DNA from: Lachnospiraceae bacterium
GTDB taxonomy: Bacteria > Bacillota > Clostridia > Lachnospirales > Lachnospiraceae
Length of the DNA: 9,368 nt
Reading direction: 5' to 3'
Assembly: GCA_900772685.1 (NCBI GenBank)
Contig: CAAGRP010000106.1
Span: 1-9,368, forward strand
The notes under the pieces were generated by a model that did no database searches, was not told where the DNA came from, and saw only the letters and a program-made list of their open reading frames with translations. The first letter of the stretch is position 1. The number at the start of each line of letters is the position of its first letter. The translations under genes were made by a program, and so were the position numbers. Below are positions 1 to 9,368 of the stretch, one piece after another.

Positions 1-3585
<3,585 letters not shown>

Positions 3586-3593
3586 CCGTAAAC

Positions 3594-3599
3594 TATAAT
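3594..3599 (+). promoter_or_regulatory. Candidate -10 element between rpoB and rpoC
   Basis: A perfect TATAAT hexamer lies in the 42-base rpoB-rpoC gap. The best -35-like partner is TTGATT at 3569-3574, inside the last codons of rpoB, matching TTGACA at four of six positions but with a long 19-base spacer. There is no extended -10 TGn. If active, transcription would begin near 3606 and leave about 22 untranslated bases, including the rpoC ribosome binding site. This could be a weak internal promoter or chance in an A+T-rich gap. Confidence 0.3.
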
Positions 3600-3613
3600 C
3601 AGACTTTCATCGG

Positions 3614-3620
3614 AAAGGGG
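3614..3620 (+). promoter_or_regulatory. Ribosome binding site of rpoC
   Basis: The purine run AAAGGGG is placed seven bases before the ATG at 3628. It is a good Shine-Dalgarno match and fixes that ATG as the rpoC start. Confidence 0.85.
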
Positions 3621-3627
3621 TATTTAG

Positions 3628-6600
3628 ATGCCTGAAAATGTAAATAATACTTCAACTTATCAGCCATTAAATTTTGATGCTATCCGTATAGGACTTGCTT
3701 CTCCCGATAAGATCAGGGAATGGTCACACGGAGAAGTAAAAAAGCCGGAAACTATCAACTACAGGACACTTAAACCCGAAAAAGACGGTCTGTTCTGTGA
3801 AAGGATATTCGGACCGGCAAGAGACTGGGAATGTCACTGCGGAAAGTACAAGAAGATACGTTATAAAGGCGTTATCTGTGACAGATGCGGGGTTGAGGTT
3901 ACAAAGGCCAGCGTTCGTAGAGAGCGTATGGGTCATATCGAGCTCGCAGCACCGGTTTCACATATCTGGTACTTTAAGGGAATCCCTTCGAGAATGGGAC
4001 TTATTCTCGATATTTCTCCGAGAACACTTGAAAAGGTTCTCTATTTTGCAAACTATATAGTTCTCGATCCGGGAGAGACAGGACTTCAGTACAAGCAGGT
4101 ACTTACCGAAAAAGAGCATGATGAAGCTTATGAAAAATACGGTGATGCCTTCAGAGCCGGCATGGGAGCAGAATCCATTCAGGAGCTCCTTGCCGCTATA
4201 GACCTTGAAAAGGAATCAGAGGAGCTCAACAAGGCTCTTGCAGATTCAACCGGTCAGAAGAGAACAAGGATAATAAAGAGACTTGAGGTAGTAGAAGCAT
4301 TCAGGGAGTCGGGAAACCGTCCTGAGTGGATGATAATGAATGCTATCCCGGTCATCCCGCCTGATCTTCGTCCTATGGTACAGCTTGACGGCGGACGTTT
4401 TGCGACATCAGATCTTAATGACCTTTACAGAAGGATAATAAACAGGAACAACCGACTTAAAAGACTTCTTGAGCTCGGTGCACCTGAGATCATCGTAAGA
4501 AACGAAAAACGTATGCTGCAGGAAGCGGTAGACGCACTTATTGATAACGGACGTCGCGGACGTCCTGTAACAGGACCCGGAAACAGAGCACTCAAATCAC
4601 TTTCCGATATGCTTAAGGGTAAGACCGGACGATTCCGTCAGAACCTTCTCGGAAAGCGTGTTGACTATTCGGGACGTTCTGTTATCGTCGTAGGACCGGA
4701 GCTTAAGATCTATCAGTGCGGTCTTCCGAAAGAGATGGCTATCGAGCTTTTCAAGCCGTTTGTTATGAAAGAGCTTGTTGCAAATAACATGGCTCACAAT
4801 ATAAAGAATGCTAAAAAGATGGTTGAGAAGATGCAGCCTGAAGTATGGGATATTCTTGAAAATGTTATCAAGGAGCATCCGGTAATGCTTAACCGTGCAC
4901 CTACACTTCACCGTCTCGGAATACAGGCTTTCGAGCCTATACTTGTTGAGGGTAAGGCTATCAAGCTTCATCCTCTCGTATGTACAGCTTTCAACGCCGA
5001 CTTCGACGGTGACCAGATGGCTGTCCATCTTCCGCTTTCGGTAGAGGCACAGGCAGAGTGCCGCTTTATGCTGCTTTCACCTAACAACCTTCTGAAGCCT
5101 TCAGACGGTGGTCCTGTTGCCGTTCCTTCACAGGATATGGTACTCGGTATCTACTATCTGACACAGGAGCGTCCGGGAGCAAAGGGCGAGGGAAGCATCT
5201 TCAAGGATAAGAATGAAGCTATCCTTGCATATGAAAACGGATATATAACTCTTCAGACAATAATAAAGGTTCGTGTTGAAAAGACAGATGAAGACGGAAA
5301 TGTTAAGTCTGCTGTTATCGAATCAACACTCGGAAGGATCCTCTTCAATGAGATAATCCCTCAGGATCTTGGATTTGTTGACAGATCCCTTCCGGAAAAC
5401 GAGATGAAGCTAGAGGTAGACTTCCTTGTTGCAAAGAAACAGCTTAAGAAGATACTTGAGAAAGTTATCAATAAGCATGGTGCAACAGTTACCGCAGAGG
5501 TACTCGACAGCATCAAGTCAATGGGATATAAGTATTCCACACGTGCTGCTATGACGGTTTCTATTTCAGATATGACCGTGCCCGCTCAGAAGCCTGCACT
5601 TATCGAGAAGGCTCAGGCTCAGGTTGACAGGATCACAAGGAACTACAAGAGAGGACTTATCACAGACGAAGAGCGTTATAAAGAAGTCGTTGAGACATGG
5701 AAACAGACTGACGATGAGCTTACACATGACCTTCTTACAGGTCTTGATAAATACAACAACATCTTCATGATGGCTGACTCAGGAGCCCGTGGTTCCGATA
5801 AGCAGATCAAACAGCTTGCCGGTATGCGTGGACTTATGGCCGATACAACAGGTCATACTATCGAGCTCCCGATCAAGTCAAACTTCCGTGAAGGTCTTGA
5901 CGTACTTGAGTATTTCATGTCTGCACACGGTGCACGTAAAGGACTTTCCGATACAGCGCTTCGTACAGCCGATTCAGGATACCTGACAAGACGAATGGTC
6001 GATGTTTCACAGGAGCTTATCATCAGAGAGAAAGACTGCTGTGAGGGAAGAGAAGAGATCGTCGGAATGCCTGTACATACATTTGCAGACGGAAAAGAAG
6101 AGATCGAATCACTTCAGGAGAGGATCACAGGAAGATTTTCATGTGATGATCTCTATGACAACGACGGAAATATTATAGTTAAAAAGAACCAGATGATCAC
6201 TCCGGCAAGTGCCGAGAAGATCATGAAGACTACAGATAAAAACGGAGAACCTCATAAAAAGATCAAGATCCGTACAATACTTACCTGCCGTTCACACAAC
6301 GGAATCTGTGCTAAGTGCTACGGCGCAAACATGGCAACAGGAAAACCGGTACAGGTCGGCGAGTCTGTAGGTATCATCGCAGCTCAGTCTATCGGTGAGC
6401 CCGGTACACAGCTTACGATGCGTACCTTCCATACAGGTGGTGTTGCCGGTGGAGATATCACACAGGGTCTTCCCCGTGTCGAGGAGCTTTTTGAGGCACG
6501 TAAACCTAAGGGACTTGCGATCATCACAGAGATCAAGGGTAAAGCAACCATCAAGGATACCAAGAAGAAACGTGAGATCATCGTTGAGGATGCAGAAGAG

Positions 6601-7335
6601 AATGTTTCAAAGACATATCTTATCCCATACGGTTCACGTATCAAGGTTATGGACGGACAGATGCTTGAGGCCGGTGATGAGCTTACCGAAGGTAGCGTAA
6701 ACCCGCACGATATCCTTCGTATAAAGGGTGTTGAAGCCGTTCAGGATTATATGCTCCGTGAGGTTCAGCGAGTATACAGACTTCAGGGTGTTGAGATCAG
6801 TGATAAGCATATCGAGGTTATCGTTCGTCAGATGCTTAAGAAGGTCCGCATCGAGCAGAATAACGATACGGATATGATGCCTGGAACACTCGTAGATGTT
6901 CTTGACTTTGATGATGCAAACGAGAAAGCTATACAGGAGGGCAAAAAGCCGGCAGAAGGAAAACGTATCCTTCTCGGAATCACGAAGGCTTCCCTTGCTA
7001 CAGATTCTTTCCTTTCAGCCGCATCCTTCCAGGAGACAACAAAAGTCCTTACGGATGCTGCTATCAAGGGTAAGGTCGACCACCTTATCGGACTTAAGGA
7101 AAATGTTATCCTTGGTAAGCTGATACCTGCAGGAACAGGAATGAAGTGTTACAGCAACATCAAACTTGATACAGATGAAGAAGTAAAGAGTGCTGCAGAG
7201 GCATTTGCTCAGACAGATGATGTTGATGATCTTTTATCAGACGGAGGCAAAGAAGAAAAATTCGAGGCTCCTGCCGAAGAAGAAATCATCGGATTTGATG
7301 AAGAAGATGCAGAAACACCTGTAGAAACAGAATAA
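3628..7335 (+). CDS. rpoC: DNA-directed RNA polymerase subunit beta'
   Basis: This is the beta' subunit of core RNA polymerase, 1235 residues, complete, and close to the usual length for Clostridia. The start is set by the AAAGGGG site and by family-like N-terminal residues. In order: N-terminal zinc site C69, C71, C84, C87; clamp coiled-coil region that binds sigma around 262-310; the DYSGRSVIVVGPEL segment; catalytic NADFDGDQM with metal-binding D458, D460 and D462; SGARGS at 718-723; bridge helix about 759-794 (HGARKGLSDTALRTADSGYL); second zinc site C804 (or C805), C887, C894, C897; and trigger-loop start MRTFHTGG at 931-938 with H935. The large trigger-loop insertion of proteobacteria is absent, as expected in Firmicutes. 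The C-terminal 39 residues (1197-1235) are an acidic tail with 18 Asp/Glu. The gene is co-directional with rpoB and is closed by an intrinsic terminator starting 7 bases after the stop. Confidence 0.99.
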   Translation: MPENVNNTSTYQPLNFDAIRIGLASPDKIREWSHGEVKKPETINYRTLKPEKDGLFCERIFGPARDWECHCGKYKKIRYKGVICDRCGVEVTKASVRRERMGHIELAAPVSHIWYFKGIPSRMGLILDISPRTLEKVLYFANYIVLDPGETGLQYKQVLTEKEHDEAYEKYGDAFRAGMGAESIQELLAAIDLEKESEELNKALADSTGQKRTRIIKRLEVVEAFRESGNRPEWMIMNAIPVIPPDLRPMVQLDGGRFATSDLNDLYRRIINRNNRLKRLLELGAPEIIVRNEKRMLQEAVDALIDNGRRGRPVTGPGNRALKSLSDMLKGKTGRFRQNLLGKRVDYSGRSVIVVGPELKIYQCGLPKEMAIELFKPFVMKELVANNMAHNIKNAKKMVEKMQPEVWDILENVIKEHPVMLNRAPTLHRLGIQAFEPILVEGKAIKLHPLVCTAFNADFDGDQMAVHLPLSVEAQAECRFMLLSPNNLLKPSDGGPVAVPSQDMVLGIYYLTQERPGAKGEGSIFKDKNEAILAYENGYITLQTIIKVRVEKTDEDGNVKSAVIESTLGRILFNEIIPQDLGFVDRSLPENEMKLEVDFLVAKKQLKKILEKVINKHGATVTAEVLDSIKSMGYKYSTRAAMTVSISDMTVPAQKPALIEKAQAQVDRITRNYKRGLITDEERYKEVVETWKQTDDELTHDLLTGLDKYNNIFMMADSGARGSDKQIKQLAGMRGLMADTTGHTIELPIKSNFREGLDVLEYFMSAHGARKGLSDTALRTADSGYLTRRMVDVSQELIIREKDCCEGREEIVGMPVHTFADGKEEIESLQERITGRFSCDDLYDNDGNIIVKKNQMITPASAEKIMKTTDKNGEPHKKIKIRTILTCRSHNGICAKCYGANMATGKPVQVGESVGIIAAQSIGEPGTQLTMRTFHTGGVAGGDITQGLPRVEELFEARKPKGLAIITEIKGKATIKDTKKKREIIVEDAEENVSKTYLIPYGSRIKVMDGQMLEAGDELTEGSVNPHDILRIKGVEAVQDYMLREVQRVYRLQGVEISDKHIEVIVRQMLKKVRIEQNNDTDMMPGTLVDVLDFDDANEKAIQEGKKPAEGKRILLGITKASLATDSFLSAASFQETTKVLTDAAIKGKVDHLIGLKENVILGKLIPAGTGMKCYSNIKLDTDEEVKSAAEAFAQTDDVDDLLSDGGKEEKFEAPAEEEIIGFDEEDAETPVETE
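4993..5019 (+). other. rpoC: RNA polymerase catalytic metal-binding motif in rpoC
   Basis: These codons encode NADFDGDQM, residues 456-464 of beta'. The three aspartates D458, D460 and D462 hold the catalytic magnesium. The motif is unchanged from the universal form. Confidence 0.98.
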
Positions 7336-7342
7336 TTATCAG

Positions 7343-7380
7343 GCCGCTGCTGTTACGTAAAAGTAATGCAGCGGCTTTTT
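7343..7380 (+). terminator. Rho-independent terminator after rpoC
   Basis: GCCGCTGC at 7343-7350 pairs perfectly with GCAGCGGC at 7368-7375. Above a small internal bulge, TTAC (7353-7356) pairs with GTAA (7363-7366), closing a six-base loop. The stem is followed directly by TTTTT (7376-7380). It begins 7 bases after the rpoC stop and so ends the rpoB-rpoC transcription unit. The T-run is only five bases long before G7381, so some read-through into the following gene is plausible. Confidence 0.92.
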
Positions 7381-7396
7381 GTGGATTATGATGTAC

Positions 7397-7400
7397 GAGG
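7397..7400 (+). promoter_or_regulatory. Ribosome binding site of the CobW-like GTPase gene
   Basis: GAGG lies seven bases before the ATG at 7408. This decides the start against an in-frame ATG at 7366, which falls within the terminator and has no ribosome binding site. Confidence 0.75.
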
Positions 7401-7407
7401 AAAAAAT

Positions 7408-8358
7408 ATGAATGAGATAATAGCACCTATATATGTGATAACCGGATTTCTCGATGCCGGAAAAACATCATTCCTGAACTTCACTATCGGACAGGATTAT
7501 TTTCAGATAGAAGATACTACCCTCCTGATCGTGTGCGAGGAGGGTGAAGAGGAATATGATGAGAAGTTCCTCCTCAAAAACAATACAGTAATCGAGTATA
7601 TAGACAAAAAAGAAGATCTCACATTTGAAAAACTCAAGGAGTTTGCAAAAAAATACGATCCTAAGAGGGTTATCGTAGAATACAATCCTCTCTGGGGAAT
7701 GCAGTATATCGAGGAGCTGGATATGCCGTTTGGCTGGGGTGTTGTCCAGGAGATCGTAATGGTAGACGCAAGCGAATTCAAGGTATATATGAACAACATG
7801 AAGTCGCTTTTTGTCGACATGTTCAGAAATGCAGACATGGTAACCTTCAACAGATGTAAAAAAGATATGGAGCTTGCCAATTTCAGAAGAAGTATAAAAG
7901 TCGTAAATCCTGCATGTGAGGTCGTATTTGAGGATTCAGAGGGCGAGATAGTCGATATCAGCAATGAACTGCCTTATGATCTCACAAAGGATGTGATCGA
8001 GATCGAGGATATAGATTTCGGTATCTTCTATGTTGATGCGGGAGAAAATAAAGAGCGCTATCAGAATAAAAAGGTCCGCATACACGGGATGGTGTCAAAA
8101 AGCTCAAATCCTACATCGGATGTATTTGTTCCCGGAAGAAAGGCCATGACCTGCTGTGCGGACGATATGACATTCATCGGATTTTTATGCAAGAGCAAGC
8201 ATACCAAATCACTTATCCAGGGAAGCTGGGTATATGTAACCGCAAAGATAAACTACGAACAGAGATGGGAATACGGCGGACAGGAGGGACCTGTTCTCTA
8301 TGCCTCAAAGATAGAAAAAGCCGGCCCGCCTGAGTTCGAGTGGGTATCTTTCTCATAA
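7408..8358 (+). CDS. CobW-like P-loop GTPase fused to a DUF1980/TIGR03943-like C-terminal domain
   Basis: This is a soluble 316-residue protein with no signal peptide or membrane segment. Residues 1-170 resemble the G domain of the CobW/COG0523 metallochaperone family: beta strand then Walker A GFLDAGKT (13-20), an acidic switch-like stretch at 43-52 where family members read NEfGexgxD, a Walker-B-like strand VIVEYNPLWG (88-97) in place of the usual ETTG form, a VMVDAS strand (117-122), and a G4-like FNRCKKD (147-153) instead of NKxD. The CxCC metal motif typical of CobW is absent. Residues 204-316 resemble the C-terminal domain of YcgQ-type permease-partner proteins: a NKKVRIHGMV strand, the central MTCC motif with C249 and C250, IGFLC, a GSWVYVTAKI strand, and a C-terminal segment with paired prolines. 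Family assignments are from memory of the motifs. A role in metal (perhaps zinc) handling is inferred from relatives and unproven. The gene is probably cotranscribed with pth, 11 bases downstream. Confidence 0.72.
   Translation: MNEIIAPIYVITGFLDAGKTSFLNFTIGQDYFQIEDTTLLIVCEEGEEEYDEKFLLKNNTVIEYIDKKEDLTFEKLKEFAKKYDPKRVIVEYNPLWGMQYIEELDMPFGWGVVQEIVMVDASEFKVYMNNMKSLFVDMFRNADMVTFNRCKKDMELANFRRSIKVVNPACEVVFEDSEGEIVDISNELPYDLTKDVIEIEDIDFGIFYVDAGENKERYQNKKVRIHGMVSKSSNPTSDVFVPGRKAMTCCADDMTFIGFLCKSKHTKSLIQGSWVYVTAKINYEQRWEYGGQEGPVLYASKIEKAGPPEFEWVSFS
7519..7545 (+). repeat. Inverted repeat enclosing a Shine-Dalgarno-like sequence inside the GTPase gene
   Basis: ACCCTCCT (7519-7526) and AGGAGGGT (7538-7545) are perfectly complementary 8-base arms with an 11-base loop. 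The right arm is a near-ideal anti-16S sequence but has no in-frame start codon at a suitable distance. It falls in codons for the acidic switch-like region (residues 38-46). It is probably coding coincidence, but it would form a stable RNA hairpin. Confidence 0.6.
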
Positions 8359-8362
8359 AGGA
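8359..8362 (+). promoter_or_regulatory. Ribosome binding site of pth
   Basis: AGGA begins right after the TAA of the GTPase gene and lies seven bases before the ATG at 8370. It supports that ATG rather than the in-frame ATG at 8340, which lies inside the upstream gene and would add ten residues before the family's usual N-terminus. Confidence 0.8.
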
Positions 8363-8369
8363 AAATATT

Positions 8370-8957
8370 ATGTATTTGATCGTTGGACTCGGGAATCCCG
8401 AAAAAAAATATGATAAAACAAAGCACAATGTCGGATTTGATGCGATAGATGAGATGATAGACGAGTATGACATACCGTCATCCGGCATATCAATGAAGGG
8501 CATGTATGGAAAAGGCTTTATAGGCAGCGAAAAGGTCATGGTAATGAAGCCTCTCACCTATATGAACTTAAGCGGACACGCTGTAAGAGCTTTTGTAGAT
8601 TATTACAATATAGACGTACAGAGCGAGCTCATCGTTATATATGATGATGTTGATATGGCCGCAGGACAGCTTCGCATAAGAAAAAAAGGAAGTGCAGGCA
8701 GCCATAACGGAATGAAGAGCATAATACAGATGCTTGGAAGTACGGATTTTACAAGGATAAGAGTCGGAATAGGACCGAAGCCCGTAAAGTGGGATCTGGC
8801 TGACTACGTGCTCGCACCGTTTTCAAAGGATGAACGTGTAAAGGTAGACGGCGTAATAGAAGATATACCGGACATCATAAAGACGATAGTCGAGGATGGT
8901 GTCGATATCGCTATGACAAGGTACAATACAAAGAAGAACGGGAATGCAACAGAATAA
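8370..8957 (+). CDS. pth: Peptidyl-tRNA hydrolase
   Basis: This cytosolic enzyme cleaves the ester bond of peptidyl-tRNAs dropped from the ribosome, recycling tRNA. It is 195 residues, the normal size of bacterial Pth. The protein opens with the family signature LIVGLGNPEKKYDKTKHNVG, giving active-site N9 and catalytic H19 (E. coli N10, H20). N66 lies in KPLTYMNLSG, D92 in YDDVDMAAG, and N113 in GSAGSHNGMKS. The usual GGHNG is GSHNG here, a mild change that leaves His and Asn in place. RIRVGIGPKP and DYVLAPFSKDE complete the expected C-terminal half. An eight-A run (8401-8408) sits in codons 11-13. The stop codon TAA is followed with no gap, and in the same frame, by the mfd ATG, so the two are surely cotranscribed. 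The pth-mfd pairing is common in Firmicutes; the small fin gene found between them in Bacillus is absent. Confidence 0.97.
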   Translation: MYLIVGLGNPEKKYDKTKHNVGFDAIDEMIDEYDIPSSGISMKGMYGKGFIGSEKVMVMKPLTYMNLSGHAVRAFVDYYNIDVQSELIVIYDDVDMAAGQLRIRKKGSAGSHNGMKSIIQMLGSTDFTRIRVGIGPKPVKWDLADYVLAPFSKDERVKVDGVIEDIPDIIKTIVEDGVDIAMTRYNTKKNGNATE

Positions 8958-9368
8958 ATGAATGCGTTAAGGACTCCGATAACAGAAATAAACGGTATCG
9001 AAGATACAGTAAAAAGCATAATGAGCGGCAAGGCATCCGTAAATATCAGCGGATGCCTTGAATCTCAAAAGGTCAATGCCGCAGCGGCTCTTATACCGGA
9101 GGATTTCAAAACACTTGTTATTGCCGAAAATGATCTTAAGGCAAGGCAGCTTTACGAGGACTGGCAGCTCTATGATAAGGATGTCATCCTGTATCCCGCA
9201 AGGGATATGATATTTTATCAGGCTGCGGTCTCGGGAAATCCGGTGGAAAGAGCAAGGATAAAGGCAATAAGGGCACTTATAGAGCAAAAGAAAGCAACCG
9301 TGATAACCTCAGCAGGGGGGTGCATGGATTTTCTTTTGCCTTTTGACGTGTTTAAAAATAAGACTATA
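8958..9368 (+). CDS. mfd: Transcription-repair coupling factor Mfd (N-terminal part, cut by window edge)
   Basis: Mfd is a large DNA translocase that pushes stalled RNA polymerase off lesions and recruits UvrA. Only 137 residues of an expected 1100 or more are visible, with the frame open at the window end. They correspond to the UvrB-like domain 1: VNISGCLESQK (28-38) near the degenerate nucleotide-binding region, the LVIAEND strand (53-59), YPARDMIFYQA (79-89) matching the UvrB/Mfd PARD-type motif, ERARIKAIRALIEQKKATVIT (97-117, shown as key residues R98, R100, R105, T117), and MDFLLPFDVF (123-132). The ATG follows the pth stop directly. There is no convincing Shine-Dalgarno at normal spacing (GGGA at 8940-8943 is 14 bases away), so translational coupling to pth is likely. 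A perfect inverted repeat lies in codons 24-35. Confidence 0.95.
   Translation, partial: MNALRTPITEINGIEDTVKSIMSGKASVNISGCLESQKVNAAAALIPEDFKTLVIAENDLKARQLYEDWQLYDKDVILYPARDMIFYQAAVSGNPVERARIKAIRALIEQKKATVITSAGGCMDFLLPFDVFKNKTI
9029..9060 (+). repeat. Perfect 11-bp inverted repeat in the 5' coding region of mfd
   Basis: CAAGGCATCCG (9029-9039) and CGGATGCCTTG (9050-9060) are perfectly complementary, separated by the ten-base loop TAAATATCAG. It starts 71 bases after the mfd start codon. No T-run follows on either strand, so it is not a standard terminator. It could be an mRNA hairpin acting on mfd translation, a protein-binding dyad, or coincidence. Confidence 0.85.

Noticed and set aside
4597..5028. 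A 143-codon reading frame on the minus strand opposite rpoC
   Set aside because: It lies opposite the most conserved, active-site part of rpoC, has no ribosome binding site or recognisable motif, and is explained by codon bias on the other strand.
7366..7368. ATG at 7366 as start of the GTPase
   Set aside because: It overlaps the terminator stem, has no ribosome binding site, and adds 14 residues not fitting the family; ATG 7408 has GAGG at good spacing.
7387..7392. TATGAT as a -10 element for the GTPase gene
   Set aside because: No usable -35 at 16-18 bases (TAATGC at 7364-7369), and the predicted transcript would begin at about the Shine-Dalgarno sequence.
7503..7964. A 153-codon minus-strand reading frame opposite the GTPase gene
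   Set aside because: Serine-rich, low-complexity translation typical of an antisense shadow; the plus-strand frame carries clear domain motifs.
8681..8687. Seven-A run in pth as a programmed frameshift site
   Set aside because: The zero frame encodes a complete normal Pth through this point, and no stimulatory structure or useful alternative frame follows.
8967..9287. A 106-codon minus-strand reading frame opposite mfd
   Set aside because: The plus strand clearly encodes Mfd domain 1. The cysteine- and tyrosine-rich antisense product has no initiation signal or family resemblance.
9315..9320. Six-G run in mfd as a possible frameshift or sequencing error
   Set aside because: Residues on both sides continue the Mfd/UvrB-like pattern in one frame, so no frame change is needed.

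Overview
The window is a stretch of bacterial chromosome with every gene on the + strand. It holds the 3' part of rpoB, complete rpoC, an intrinsic terminator, a CobW-type GTPase gene, pth, and the 5' part of mfd. Protein style (RpoB and RpoC of Firmicutes type without the large proteobacterial insertions, purine-rich ribosome binding sites, moderate A+T, pth directly followed by mfd) points to a Clostridia member. Lachnospiraceae (Butyrivibrio/Pseudobutyrivibrio-like) is my best guess from the look of the proteins, not from a database comparison.

Positions 1-7335 encode the two large catalytic subunits of RNA polymerase. rpoB enters the window already in frame, with roughly 60-90 N-terminal codons missing. 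A 42-base gap holding a good ribosome binding site and a TATAAT hexamer separates it from rpoC. All signature elements are intact: the rifampicin-binding cluster, the active-site lysines, the NADFDGDQM metal site, both zinc sites, the bridge helix and the trigger loop. Both subunits end in long acidic tails that share a DDLL motif. A strong rho-independent terminator (7343-7380) closes the rpoBC unit, and the str-operon genes (rpsL, rpsG, fusA) that commonly follow are not there.

Positions 7408-9368 look like a second transcription unit: GTPase gene, pth, mfd, with gaps of 11 and 0 bases. The first gene starts only 27 bases after the terminator T-run, so little room is left for its own promoter. 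Expression may depend on terminator read-through or on a promoter inside rpoC. The GTPase is the least ordinary gene here. It joins a divergent CobW-like P-loop domain, lacking the CxCC metal motif and with an altered G4 motif, to a C-terminal domain resembling the soluble part of TIGR03943/DUF1980 (YcgQ-like) permease-partner proteins. pth recycles peptidyl-tRNA. mfd encodes the translocase that removes stalled RNA polymerase at DNA lesions, so the window encodes both an RNA polymerase and a factor that acts on it.

No RNA genes, CRISPR arrays, insertion sequences or transfer signatures were seen, and no gene-free stretch exceeds 75 bases. The points most worth a second look are the GTPase fusion, the terminator/start-codon crowding, the same-frame TAA-ATG junction between pth and mfd, and a perfect 11-bp inverted repeat in the early mfd coding sequence.
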